Part shown: piece by piece, positions 1-8,731 of the stretch | Numbering within the stretch: the stretch's first letter is position 1 | Layout: every line of letters begins with the position of its first letter | Assembly: GCF_001653455.1 (NCBI RefSeq) | Contig: NZ_CP011486.1 | Coordinates: 1,364,001-1,428,000 of the forward strand | Length of the DNA: 64,000 nucleotides | Direction: 5' to 3' | Origin: Helicobacter pylori | Lineage (GTDB): Bacteria; Campylobacterota; Campylobacteria; Campylobacterales; Helicobacteraceae | Position numbers and translations under genes: made by a program | Notes under the pieces: model-generated | Told to the model about the DNA's origin: nothing | Seen by the model: the letters and a program-made list of their open reading frames with translations, nothing else | Databases searched by the model: none

Positions 1-1515
1 TTTTTGCGTGAGAGTGCCGGTTTTGTCTATAAAGATTTTTTTCACTTTGGCTAAAGTTTCTAAAAACAACGCTTCTTTAAACACGATCAAAGGGTTTTTA
101 AACACCCCTATCACTAATGCAATAGGCGTAGCTAGAGCGAACGCGCAAGGGCAGCTTATGACTAACACGCTAATGCATACCATTAAGGCTTTTTCAAAAT
201 GAGCCCCTAAACCAAATTGCCATAAAATTAGGCTCACAAAGGCTAAAAGTAATACCGCTTTAGAAAAAATATCTGCAATTTTGTTCGCGCTGCTCTCAAT
301 TAAGGGCTTTTCTAAAAAACTCTTTTTTAAGATTTCTAGCAAACTAGAAAGGCGTGAGTTTTGAAAATCAGCGCTCACTTGATAGCTAAAAGGCACGCCC
401 ACATTCACATAACCCCCTAAAATTTTATCATTAACCCCCAATTCTAAAGGTTTAAACTCCCCGCTAATCAAAGACGCATCCACGCTCGCGCTATTTAAAA
501 GCGCGCCATCTAGCGCGATTTTAGCCCCACTTGGCACCCAAATAATAGAGCCTATCGCCACATCTTTGGGGTGTTTTTCCACCTGTTTGTTATTTTCTAA
601 AACGATCACGCTATGGATTTCATGCGATTCTAGGGCTAAACATTTTTCATTCGCAAACAGCCTGGCCTTCAATTCCAAAAACTTAGATCCAAAAACAAGC
701 GTTAAAATGGTGCTGCTCGCTTCAAAATAAGTCTCTTGAGACACCAACATGGCATAAACGGAATAAACAAACGCCGACAACGCCCCAAAAGACACGCTCA
801 AATCCATGCCAAAAACCCCGTTTTTTAGCCCATAAAACGCCCCCTTAATAAAAAAGCGCCCCACAACCACCAACACCAACAAGCTTAAAAAAAGCGATAC
901 GAGATCCAAATTCCTTTGCATGAGCTTATCCATGCCATTACCACCATAGCTTGCGTATTTTGCAATTGCAATAAACATCAAATTCATGGTGGCAAAAAAC
1001 CCCACGCTTAAAGTGAGCAAGTAAGATCGTTGTTCTTTTTGTGCTTTTAGGGTGTAATTTTTAGCGTTATAGATTTTAGCCCCATAGCCCAAATTCTCAA
1101 TTTTTTGAATGATTTCTTTTGGGTTTAAGGATTTGTCAAACACGATTTGCAAATGGTGGGTGGTGAAATTCACGCTCACTTTTTTAACCCCCTTTAAGCG
1201 CTCTAAAACCTTTTGATTGAGCCACAAGCAAGCGTTGCAATGCGTTTTTTCCAACAAAAGATTAAGAATAAATTCGCCCTTATCGTTTTCTTCAAGAGCT
1301 TGTTCTAATTCCAAAGCATGCATTGGATTATGATGCACTACAGGGGCTAAAGTAAAATCGCCTAATTTGTCATAAAAGCTCTCTAAATTCAAATCCAATA
1401 ACAACGCATACACCCTAGCGCACCCTGTGCAACAAAAATGCAATTCTTTATGGTTGATAGTCTCTTTAAAAAGCTCGCTTTCTTTAAATTCTAATTGGCA
1501 ATGCGCACATTTCAT
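1..1515 (-). CDS. ccoI: Cation-transporting P-type ATPase, CcoI/FixI type (3' end beyond window)
   Basis: This P1B-type ATPase probably supplies copper to cbb3 cytochrome oxidase (HP1503-like). The 505 codons present start at the ATG at 1515 and run off position 1. The N-terminus carries cysteine pairs (CAHC near residue 3, CCTGC near residue 32). A heavy-metal-associated domain with CNAC follows, then several hydrophobic segments. The metal-transport motif SCPCA lies near positions 140-155. The phosphorylation motif DKTGTLT is just inside the window edge, so the P and N domains are outside. It ends a minus-strand run gltS-ribD-methyltransferase-ccoI, 9 bp after the methyltransferase stop. 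CcoG, another cbb3 assembly factor, is 4 kb away. The family call is firm; the exact metal is inferred. Confidence 0.9.
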   Translation of the reverse strand, partial: MKCAHCQLEFKESELFKETINHKELHFCCTGCARVYALLLDLNLESFYDKLGDFTLAPVVHHNPMHALELEQALEENDKGEFILNLLLEKTHCNACLWLNQKVLERLKGVKKVSVNFTTHHLQIVFDKSLNPKEIIQKIENLGYGAKIYNAKNYTLKAQKEQRSYLLTLSVGFFATMNLMFIAIAKYASYGGNGMDKLMQRNLDLVSLFLSLLVLVVVGRFFIKGAFYGLKNGVFGMDLSVSFGALSAFVYSVYAMLVSQETYFEASSTILTLVFGSKFLELKARLFANEKCLALESHEIHSVIVLENNKQVEKHPKDVAIGSIIWVPSGAKIALDGALLNSASVDASLISGEFKPLELGVNDKILGGYVNVGVPFSYQVSADFQNSRLSSLLEILKKSFLEKPLIESSANKIADIFSKAVLLLAFVSLILWQFGLGAHFEKALMVCISVLVISCPCAFALATPIALVIGVFKNPLIVFKEALFLETLAKVKKIFIDKTGTLTQK

Positions 1516-1524
1516 TTTTAATCC

Positions 1525-2241
1525 TTAGTCTAAAAGCGCTTTGATAGAATAAGTGTTACAAGTTTGATAGATACTTAAAACTTCCTTGGTGTTGTCGCTT
1601 TGGTTTTTGGAATTGTGCGTGATTAAAGGGGGCAGAACTTTTAAAGCGCTTTTGGAATTATTCCTGCTCGCCCCAAGCATCAAATGGGCGTTCTTGTCTT
1701 TAAAACTTTGGACAAACCTTAAAGTCTCTAGCGTGAGCTTAACGCTTTTTAAACTCTCTATGACTAAGCAAAGCGACAAAGCCTCATAGCAAAAAATAAA
1801 ATACCCTTTAGGCTTTAGGCATTTTTTCACTTTAGCCACCAAAGAGGGAAAATTCAATGCACTCTGGTGCCTCGCATGCCCTTTGTGTTTGGATTTAATA
1901 GAGCCTAACGCATAAAAAGGAGGGTTGCACACAACCACATCATACAAAATCGGAGGGTTGAAATCTAAAAAATCGCTTTCAAACACTTGAGCGTTAGGGA
2001 ATTTAAGGGCGTTTTTTTGAGAGCAAAACGCCATTTTGCTATCCTTTTCCACTAAATGAACGCTCGCTAGCGGGTTGTCTCTGGCGCAAAGCAAGCCTAA
2101 AATCCCACACCCTGAGCCTATGTCTAAAATCGCGCCGCTATTTTTAAAAAAAGGGCGTGAAAAATCGTATAAAAAGAGCGAATCGCTATTGTAAGCATAA
2201 GCGTTTAAAGGCTGGTACAATCTTAAGAGTTTTCTATCCAT
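1525..2241 (-). CDS. SAM-dependent N6-adenine methyltransferase, TrmN6-like
   Basis: A 238-residue class I methyltransferase (HP1504-like). The SAM-binding motif LDIGSGCGILG is at residues 39-49 and the amino-methyltransferase motif NPPFY at 106-110. Small single-domain proteins of this layout include TrmN6, which methylates adenine 37 of tRNA-Val; that substrate is inferred from family resemblance. There is no target-recognition domain, so a restriction-type DNA methyltransferase is unlikely. Its start overlaps the end of ribD by 19 bp, which implies translational coupling in the gltS-ribD operon. Confidence 0.75.
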   Translation of the reverse strand: MDRKLLRLYQPLNAYAYNSDSLFLYDFSRPFFKNSGAILDIGSGCGILGLLCARDNPLASVHLVEKDSKMAFCSQKNALKFPNAQVFESDFLDFNPPILYDVVVCNPPFYALGSIKSKHKGHARHQSALNFPSLVAKVKKCLKPKGYFIFCYEALSLCLVIESLKSVKLTLETLRFVQSFKDKNAHLMLGASRNNSKSALKVLPPLITHNSKNQSDNTKEVLSIYQTCNTYSIKALLD

Positions 2242-3257
2242 AAAAGGGCTTCATTTTCTAAGATTTGCGTGTGCAACAAACGCCCTTTAAAAGGGGTTTT
2301 TAGAGTGAACGGATTAAAAGATTCGCCAATCACAGACGCATGGGCATGCAAAAGCAACATGTCTGTTTTGTCCCTCAAACTCTCAAACAATTCCCACCCC
2401 CCTTCAATGAAATTAAACCCCTTCTCTAGGGGCAAATCTTTAGGGTTGCAGAAAGTATTAACCAAACGATTAGGCGCAGAAAAAACCCTTGAGTTAGGGT
2501 TGGTTAAACGCTTGGATAAAATAGCGATATTGGGGTTTTTATTTTGATAAAAGCCATCGCAAAAGCGTGCATCCAATAAGGGATCATCGGTTCTTATGGT
2601 TTTTCCAGAGACAATAAGGGTGTCGCATGTTGCTCGCTGGTTGTGCGTGAAAATAGCGCTTTTTTGACCGGTGATCTTGCCATGTTTATAATCCCCGTTC
2701 ATTCTTAAAGCGAGTTTGAACAAATTAAAACGCCCCTTTTTTTCCATTATCCTAAAAGGCAAGAGCAAATCTTTAGCCTTGTTTTCTAAATTTTGGCAAA
2801 TGATCGCTTCAACATGGGCTTTTTTGAGCCTTTCTAAACCCCCTTTTTTAGCCTCATTTTCTTCTGTAGCAATGACCACTCTTTTAGGTTTTAAGATTTC
2901 TAATAATTCACTGCATGCAGGGGTTTTGCCATAAGAATTGCATGGCTCTAGGGTGATTAAAAAAACGCAGTCTTTAAAGGCGTTGTTGTGGTGTGTTTTT
3001 AAAAAGCCGCTTAAAATTTTAGGATCTTCTAGTTGGTCTAAATCGCTTTTTAAATTAGGGCGTAAAATCTTTAAGGCTGATTTAGCGGCTAAAACTTCTG
3101 CATGCGGGGTTTTGGCTTTTTTATGCACTTCTAAGCTTAAGATCTCATGATTTTTGTCTAACACCATGCACGCCACGCTTGGGTTTTCTAAGGCTAGGGT
3201 TTGACACTCCCACGCCTTATTCAAACAAATTTCTAATAAACTTTCATAAAGCTTCAT
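2223..3257 (-). CDS. ribD: Bifunctional riboflavin biosynthesis protein RibD
   Basis: Performs the deaminase and reductase steps of riboflavin synthesis, acting on the GTP-cyclohydrolase II product. The N-terminal zinc deaminase domain shows HAE at residues 52-54 and PC at 105-106, with a second cysteine at 115. The C-terminal half (from about residue 170) is a diverged reductase domain. At 344 residues it is slightly shorter than typical RibD (about 360-370). It overlaps gltS upstream by 4 bp and the methyltransferase downstream by 19 bp. HP1505 equivalent. Confidence 0.9.
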   Translation of the reverse strand: MKLYESLLEICLNKAWECQTLALENPSVACMVLDKNHEILSLEVHKKAKTPHAEVLAAKSALKILRPNLKSDLDQLEDPKILSGFLKTHHNNAFKDCVFLITLEPCNSYGKTPACSELLEILKPKRVVIATEENEAKKGGLERLKKAHVEAIICQNLENKAKDLLLPFRIMEKKGRFNLFKLALRMNGDYKHGKITGQKSAIFTHNQRATCDTLIVSGKTIRTDDPLLDARFCDGFYQNKNPNIAILSKRLTNPNSRVFSAPNRLVNTFCNPKDLPLEKGFNFIEGGWELFESLRDKTDMLLLHAHASVIGESFNPFTLKTPFKGRLLHTQILENEALLWIENS

Positions 3258-4480
3258 GATGGGAAAAAAGGCAAGAGCAAAAAGCCTTTAATCGCTAAAG
3301 CGTTAATAATATCAACAAAAAACGCTCCCACTAAAGGCACGACGATAAACGCCACATGCGATGGCCCATAGTGGTTGGTGATGGTTTGCATATTCACCAT
3401 AGCCGTTGGGGTCGCACCAAGCCCAAAACCGCAATGCCCCGCGCACAACACCGCCGCATCATAATCTTTCCCGCAAATCCTAAAGGTTACAAACACCACA
3501 TAAAGGATCATAACCACCACTTGAACGCTCAAAATAACCGCTAATGGCACAGCGAGTTTTAACAATTCCAACAAATTTACACTCATTAAAGCGTAAGCCA
3601 AAAACAAGCTCAAACTCACATTCCCAATGACTGAAACTTCCCTATCAAACACGCTATGGATTTTAAAAAACGATAAAGCGTTCCTTAAAAGAACCCCTAC
3701 AAACAAGCACCACACAAAAGTGGGCAAGGTGAAACTTTTAGGCATCAAATGCGCTAAAAAAGTCCCCACCAATAGAGCGATCGCAATTAAGGCTAAAGTT
3801 TCTACAAAACTGGATGCAGTGATTAGGCGCTGCTCTTTAGGGGTTTCAAAACCTTTAGACACCACGCCCTCTAAGGCGTCTTTTTCTTTAGTGTCTTTAG
3901 GCTCTAATTTGTATTTAGAAATCAAATATTTAGCGACAGGCCCTCCAATAATCCCCCCGCTCACCAAGCCAAAAGTCGCGCACGCCATGCCCACTTCCAA
4001 ACTAGAGCTAAAATTATAAGGAGGTTGCGTGAAAAAATTAGCCCATGCCGCGCTAGTGCCATGCCCTCCCACTAAAGCGATAGATCCGCCTAAAAGCCCC
4101 ATTAAAGGATTGACCCCTAAAAGACTAGCGATAGAAATCCCTACCACATTTTGACACACCACAAACCCCACCACAGCCAGCAAAAAAACCGCAAGCATTT
4201 TCCCGCCTTTTTGTAAAGATTTGAAATCCGCGCTCAAACCAATGGTGATAAAGAAAGTCAGCATCAAAGGGTCTTTTAAAGAAGAATCAAATTGCAAACC
4301 AAAATTATAAAATTGGCGCGCCAACATGATAGAAAAAGCGACTAAAACCCCACCCACAACAGGCTCTGGAATATCATAATCTCGTAAAAACTTGACTTTA
4401 GAAATCACATAACGCCCCAAGAGTAACACTAAAACCATGCACACCAAAGTGGCATAAATATCTAACTTAATTTCTTGCAA
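3254..4480 (-). CDS. gltS: Sodium/glutamate symporter GltS
   Basis: A polytopic inner-membrane transporter of 408 residues with about ten hydrophobic segments and glycine-rich re-entrant-loop motifs (GGHGTSAAW near residue 158, and HCGFGLGATPTA near residue 350). Both are characteristic of ESS-family GltS, which imports glutamate with sodium. It is the first gene of a minus-strand run reaching ccoI. Divergent promoters with TATAAT elements lie in the 86-bp gap to the gene at 4567. HP1506 equivalent. Confidence 0.92.
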   Translation of the reverse strand: MQEIKLDIYATLVCMVLVLLLGRYVISKVKFLRDYDIPEPVVGGVLVAFSIMLARQFYNFGLQFDSSLKDPLMLTFFITIGLSADFKSLQKGGKMLAVFLLAVVGFVVCQNVVGISIASLLGVNPLMGLLGGSIALVGGHGTSAAWANFFTQPPYNFSSSLEVGMACATFGLVSGGIIGGPVAKYLISKYKLEPKDTKEKDALEGVVSKGFETPKEQRLITASSFVETLALIAIALLVGTFLAHLMPKSFTLPTFVWCLFVGVLLRNALSFFKIHSVFDREVSVIGNVSLSLFLAYALMSVNLLELLKLAVPLAVILSVQVVVMILYVVFVTFRICGKDYDAAVLCAGHCGFGLGATPTAMVNMQTITNHYGPSHVAFIVVPLVGAFFVDIINALAIKGFLLLPFFPS

Positions 4481-4513
4481 GCTTGCATCCTTAATTAATC
4501 AAATTTATCTTAT

Positions 4514-4524
4514 TATAATATAAT
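4514..4524 (+). promoter_or_regulatory. Overlapping -10 boxes for the gene at 4567
   Basis: Two overlapping TATAAT hexamers (4514-4519 and 4519-4524) lie 43-53 bp upstream of the TTG start. H. pylori sigma-80 promoters rely mostly on the -10 element, so this is a plausible promoter. It has not been mapped here. Confidence 0.5.
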
Positions 4525-4566
4525 ACCCCCCTAAAAGAACGAGATTAGTTAGAAAGTAGGTGTTCC

Positions 4567-5766
4567 TTGCATACAGTATTACAAATTGGAGCTGGTGGCG
4601 TAGGCAGTGTCGTAGCGCACAAAATGGGCATGAACAGAGATGTGTTTAAAAATATCGTTTTAGCGAGCAGGAGTTTGGACAAATGCTATGCGATTAAAGA
4701 AAGCATGCTCAAAAAAGGTTTGGGGGAAATTAGCGTTGAACAAGTGGATGCTGACGATACGCAAGCCTTAATAACTTTAATCCAAAAATACAAGCCTAAA
4801 GTCGTTGTTAATGTGGCTTTACCCTATCAAGATTTAACCATCATGCAAGCATGTTTAGAAACTAAAACGCACTACATTGATACCGCTAATTACGAGCATC
4901 CGGATTTAGCGAAGTTTGAATACAAAGAGCAATGGGCGTTTGATAAAGCTTACAAAGAAGCAGGGATTTTAGGGATTTTAGGATCGGGGTTTGATCCGGG
5001 CGTAACGAACGCTTATGTCGCTCACGCTCAAAAACACCATTTTGACACCATCCACACTTTAGACATTTTAGATTGCAACGCTGGGGATCACAAACGCCCT
5101 TTTGCTACCAATTTTAACCCTGAAATCAACTTAAGAGAGGTTAGCTCTAAAGGGCGTTATTATGAAAATGGCAAATGGATTGAAACCAAACCCTTAGAAA
5201 TCAAACAAGTGTGGGCTTACCCTCAAATTGGCGAAATGGATTCGTATCTTTTATACCATGAAGAATTGGAATCGTTAGTCAAAAACATTAGAGGTTTAAG
5301 GAGGGCGAGGTTTTTTATGACTTTCTCTCATAATTATTTAACGCACATGAAATGCTTGGAAAATGTCGGCATGCTAGGCATTAAAGAAATAGAGCATCAA
5401 GGCGTAAAAATCGTGCCGATACAATTTTTAAAAACCTTACTTCCTGATCCAGCGGCCTTAGCTAAAGACACTACCGGTAAAACCAACATTGGGTGCTATA
5501 TGACCGGCATTAAAAACAACCAGGACAAAACGCTCTACATTTACAATGTGTGCGATCACAAGAAATGCTACGAAGAGGTAGGCTCGCAAGCCATAAGCTA
5601 CACCACCGGCGTGCCAGCGATGTGCGCGGCTAAAATGATTTGCAACGACACTTGGAGCGTGGAGCATTTTAAAGCCGGCGTGTTTAACATAGAAGAATTA
5701 AACACCGATCCTTTCATGGAAGAATTGATTAAACAAGGCTTGCCTTATGAAGTGATTGAGCGCTAG
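4567..5766 (+). CDS. Saccharopine dehydrogenase-family protein, probable carboxyspermidine/carboxynorspermidine dehydrogenase
   Basis: A 399-residue NAD(P)-dependent enzyme with a Rossmann motif GAGGVGS at residues 8-14. It matches the LYS9/saccharopine reductase-like fold used in Campylobacterota for carboxyspermidine formation, the alternative spermidine route. The function is inferred from family knowledge; the decarboxylase partner is not in the window. The frame opens with TTG at 4567. No ATG fits without losing the first strand of the Rossmann fold, so a TTG start is likely. HP1507 equivalent. Confidence 0.75.
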   Translation: MHTVLQIGAGGVGSVVAHKMGMNRDVFKNIVLASRSLDKCYAIKESMLKKGLGEISVEQVDADDTQALITLIQKYKPKVVVNVALPYQDLTIMQACLETKTHYIDTANYEHPDLAKFEYKEQWAFDKAYKEAGILGILGSGFDPGVTNAYVAHAQKHHFDTIHTLDILDCNAGDHKRPFATNFNPEINLREVSSKGRYYENGKWIETKPLEIKQVWAYPQIGEMDSYLLYHEELESLVKNIRGLRRARFFMTFSHNYLTHMKCLENVGMLGIKEIEHQGVKIVPIQFLKTLLPDPAALAKDTTGKTNIGCYMTGIKNNQDKTLYIYNVCDHKKCYEEVGSQAISYTTGVPAMCAAKMICNDTWSVEHFKAGVFNIEELNTDPFMEELIKQGLPYEVIER

Positions 5767-5774
5767 TTTAGGCT

Positions 5775-7157
5775 TCAATCTTCACTAGGTGCGATAAATA
5801 CCGATTCTCTTTCTACCATAATATTCTTATCATCTGTGCTGTAAGCTTGTATTGTAATGGGGGTTAAAGTGTCTTTAGCGCGTTTGTATTCTGTGGCGTT
5901 ATTCTTTAAAGGTTTTCTTAAAATCACTACCGCTTTGATCTTTTGCCCGGCTTTAACCATAATGGGGGTTAAAGGTTTTTTGATGTGGATGTCCTTTTGC
6001 CCTAAAATTTTGAAATAAAACTCATGATCCTTATTGTCCGTGTTGTGGAATAAAAACACATAATCGTTATCCACATACCCTTGCAGGCGCGTTTCATACA
6101 AATCGCTGTTGCGGTTAATGTCTAAAAGCATGCGTTCTTTTTTAAACGAAGTGATGACTAAAAGCGCGATAACGATAGCGATAACCCCCATGTAAGCGAT
6201 CGTTTTCAAACGCACTAACCGCACTTTTTGGCGCGTGTTTGTGGCGTTGGTTGAAGACCATTGGATGAGTGAAGGGCGGTTGTATTTAGACATGGTGATG
6301 GTGCATGCATCCACGCATTCCAAACAATTGATGCATTCTAATTGCAAGCCCTTTCTAATATCAATATGCGTGGGGCAAACCTGCACGCAATGCAAACAAT
6401 TCACGCATTCATTTTCCGCGCTGCGCTTTTTAGGGGATAGAGGGTAAAGGTTGCCTTGATTATCATAAAGCGCTCCGCCACGCTTTTCATCGTAAATGGG
6501 GTTTAAGGTATCATTGTCATACAACACCGATTGCACCCTAGCATAAGGGCATAAATAGATGCAAAAACGCTCCGCAACCACCACTATATCAAACAACACC
6601 ACAGCCGCGCTAAAAAGCCAAAAACCCATAGCGACAGGGTGCTCGCTAGGGTTTTTAAGATAGGAAAAAAAATCTTCTGGGGCGATGAAATAAAAGAAAA
6701 ACAACATCATAAGCCCCGCCACAACAGGAGCGAATAACAAAACGCTCAATACCTTACGGATCTTATAGCTTGGGGTGTTTTTAGGGCTTTCTTGCTTGTT
6801 GCTGATCTTTTTATGGAGTTTGAAAATCTTGGTTTCAATCACATCTCTATAAAGCACCCTTAAAAAGGTTTGCGGGCAAGCCCACCCGCACCACACACGC
6901 CCAAGGCTAGTGGTGATAAAAAAAATCCCTATAAAAAGCAAAATAACCATAAAAGGCAAAATTTGCAATTCTTCAGCACTAAAGATCTTGCCTAAAAAAT
7001 GCAATTGTTTATGCTCAAAAGAAATCAAAAACAAATGTGCCCCATCAATACGGATAAAGGGCGTGATTAATAGCGCTAAAGAAATCAATACAAACCCTAT
7101 GTAACGCTTCAAGCGAAACGATTTTAAAAAATGGCTAGAAGATTCAAGCATTCTCAT
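5775..7157 (-). CDS. ccoG: Cytochrome c oxidase accessory protein CcoG
   Basis: A membrane-bound iron-sulfur protein needed for copper delivery and assembly of cbb3 oxidase. Transmembrane segments lie near residues 20-35, 68-84, 140-158 and 175-195. A conserved WCGWACPQT is at 89-97, followed by two tandem 4Fe-4S ferredoxin motifs (cysteines 251-261 and 275-285). A further membrane helix and an Ig-like C-terminal domain complete it. 460 residues is normal for the family. It converges with the gene at 4567, separated by 8 bp. HP1508 equivalent. Confidence 0.92.
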   Translation of the reverse strand: MRMLESSSHFLKSFRLKRYIGFVLISLALLITPFIRIDGAHLFLISFEHKQLHFLGKIFSAEELQILPFMVILLFIGIFFITTSLGRVWCGWACPQTFLRVLYRDVIETKIFKLHKKISNKQESPKNTPSYKIRKVLSVLLFAPVVAGLMMLFFFYFIAPEDFFSYLKNPSEHPVAMGFWLFSAAVVLFDIVVVAERFCIYLCPYARVQSVLYDNDTLNPIYDEKRGGALYDNQGNLYPLSPKKRSAENECVNCLHCVQVCPTHIDIRKGLQLECINCLECVDACTITMSKYNRPSLIQWSSTNATNTRQKVRLVRLKTIAYMGVIAIVIALLVITSFKKERMLLDINRNSDLYETRLQGYVDNDYVFLFHNTDNKDHEFYFKILGQKDIHIKKPLTPIMVKAGQKIKAVVILRKPLKNNATEYKRAKDTLTPITIQAYSTDDKNIMVERESVFIAPSED

Positions 7158-7218
7158 ATCCTAAAATTTTTAATCCACTATACCCTAACAACTTAACGCT
7201 TTCACTTAAAAAGCAACA

Positions 7219-7227
7219 TGTTATAAT
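7219..7227 (+). promoter_or_regulatory. Extended -10 promoter of plsY-folB
   Basis: TGT precedes a perfect TATAAT (7222-7227), an extended -10 element 29 bp upstream of the plsY ATG. Confidence 0.65.
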
Positions 7228-7256
7228 GACAGCTATTTTATTTGAAAGGGTATTTC

Positions 7257-7919
7257 ATGGATGGCGTTTTAAACTTCCTAACCAATATCAATATTATTTT
7301 CACCCTTTTGGGCTATCTTATTGGGGGGATTCCTTTTGGCTATGCGTTAATGAAAATCTTTTACGGCATGGATATTACTAAGATTGGATCGGGGGGCATT
7401 GGCGCGACGAATGTCTTGCGCGCTTTGCAAAGTAGGGGCGTGAGTAACGCTAAACAAATGGCGCTATTAGTCTTAATCTTGGATCTCTTCAAAGGCATGT
7501 TCGCTGTTTTTTTAAGCAAATTGTTTGGGCTAGAGTATAGCTTGCAATGGATGGTCGCTATCGCTAGCATTTTAGGGCATTGTTATTCGCCTTTTTTAAA
7601 TTTCAATGGAGGCAAGGGCGTTTCTACGATCATGGGATCTGTGGTGTTGCTTATCCCTATTGAAAGCTTGATCGGTTTAATGGTGTGGTTTTTTGTGGGT
7701 AAGGTGCTTAAAATCTCTTCACTCGCTAGCATTCTAGGGGTAGGCACAGCGACAATTCTTATCTTTTTTGTCCCCTATATGCACATCCCAGATAGCGTCA
7801 ATATCCTTAAAGAAGTCGGCACGCAAACGCCGATGGTGTTAATCTTTATTTTTACCCTTATCAAGCATGCGGGCAATATTTTTAACTTGCTCGCTGGTAA
7901 GGAAAAGAAAGTCTTATGA
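7257..7919 (+). CDS. plsY: Acyl-phosphate glycerol-3-phosphate acyltransferase PlsY
   Basis: An integral membrane enzyme that acylates glycerol-3-phosphate using acyl-phosphate, the first step of phospholipid synthesis. The ATG at 7257 is preferred over the upstream TTG at 7242 because GAAAGGG lies 6 bp before it; this gives 220 residues. PlsY motifs are present: SGGIGATNVLR near residue 43 and NGGKGV near residue 116, with about five membrane segments. It overlaps folB by 4 bp (ATGA). HP1509 equivalent. Confidence 0.93.
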   Translation: MDGVLNFLTNINIIFTLLGYLIGGIPFGYALMKIFYGMDITKIGSGGIGATNVLRALQSRGVSNAKQMALLVLILDLFKGMFAVFLSKLFGLEYSLQWMVAIASILGHCYSPFLNFNGGKGVSTIMGSVVLLIPIESLIGLMVWFFVGKVLKISSLASILGVGTATILIFFVPYMHIPDSVNILKEVGTQTPMVLIFIFTLIKHAGNIFNLLAGKEKKVL

Positions 7920-8269
7920 AAATCAAGCAAGCCGTTCACATCCATCATTTGGTGTTTGAAACGATTTTGGGGATTTTGGAGTTTGAACGCCTAAAACCTC
8001 AAAAAATAAGCGTGGATTTGGATCTTTTCTACACAAAATTACCCAACAAGGTCTATTTAGATTATGTGGAAATCCAAAAAATCATTCAAAACACGATGCA
8101 AGAAAAACAATACTTCCTCATTGAAGACGCCCTTAAAGATTTGAGCCGCATCTTAAAAACACGCTATAATGAGATCACTGAGCTTTTTTTAAAGATCAAT
8201 AAGTTAGAGGTTTCTAAAAATTCTCAAGTGGGGGCGAGCGTGAGAATTAGCTATGAAAATAATCCTTAA
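7916..8269 (+). CDS. folB: Dihydroneopterin aldolase-family protein FolB
   Basis: A small 117-residue protein of the FolB fold (folate pathway: dihydroneopterin to 6-hydroxymethyl-dihydropterin). The N-terminal strand IHHLVFETILGILEFER resembles the FolB opening motif. It is translationally coupled to plsY by a 4-bp overlap. HP1510 equivalent. The sequence is diverged, so enzymatic activity is inferred. Confidence 0.75.
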   Translation: MKIKQAVHIHHLVFETILGILEFERLKPQKISVDLDLFYTKLPNKVYLDYVEIQKIIQNTMQEKQYFLIEDALKDLSRILKTRYNEITELFLKINKLEVSKNSQVGASVRISYENNP

Positions 8270-8579
8270 CCTCTTTTTACTCCTTATTGTTTTAAAAGCG
8301 CACCCCATAAACCCCCTACTAGAGCCTTTATATTTCCCAAGTTACACGCAATTCTTGGATTTAAGACCCCATTTTGTCATCAAAAAAAAGCGATCTTATA
8401 AACCCTTTCAATGGGGGAATACCATTATTATCAAACGCCATGACTTAGAAGAACGCCAAAGCAACCAGCCAAGCGATATTTTCCACCAAAACGCTGAAAT
8501 CAATGTATCTTCTCAAACTTTTTTAAGGGGCATTAGCAGCGCTTCTTCACGAGTAATGATTGATTCAGCCGCTCAGTAA
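8253..8579 (+). pseudogene. Truncated TonB-dependent receptor (FrpB-like plug fragment)
   Basis: A 108-residue frame overlapping the folB end by 17 bp (HP1511-like). After a hydrophobic leader, residues 60-106 parallel the plug domain of the next gene: LEERQSNQPSDIF against LQQRQSNQIRDIF, then FLRGISSASSRVMIDSAAQ against the plug motif around IYVRGIESHLLRVTIDGVAQ. It stops before the barrel, so it cannot form a receptor. It is best read as the remnant of a partial duplication of frpB4. Confidence 0.75.
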
Positions 8580-8640
8580 AATACTAAAGCGTTTTTTAAT
8601 CATACTTTTCTTCATTTTTTCTTAATCCTAAAACAAATTT

Positions 8641-8677
8641 AAGGTATTATTAAATAGAATAATGTAATAATAACCTT
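8641..8677 (+). promoter_or_regulatory. AT-rich inverted repeat, candidate NikR operator upstream of frpB4
   Basis: A near-perfect inverted repeat with half-sites AAGGTATTATT and AATAATAACCTT, centred near 8659 and 55-91 bp before the frpB4 ATG. NikR in H. pylori is known to repress frpB4 with nickel and binds TATWATT/AATWATA-type half-sites. The half-site spacing here (14 bp) is wider than the usual 11, so the assignment is tentative. Confidence 0.5.
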
Positions 8678-8731
8678 AGGTTTAAAACTTAACTAAATTT
8701 TTAGAAAAAAGTAAATAAAAAGGCAAAAGAA

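Noticed and set aside
8-202. Plus-strand frame at the window start
   Set aside because: Antisense to the CPC and DKTGT coding region of the P-type ATPase.
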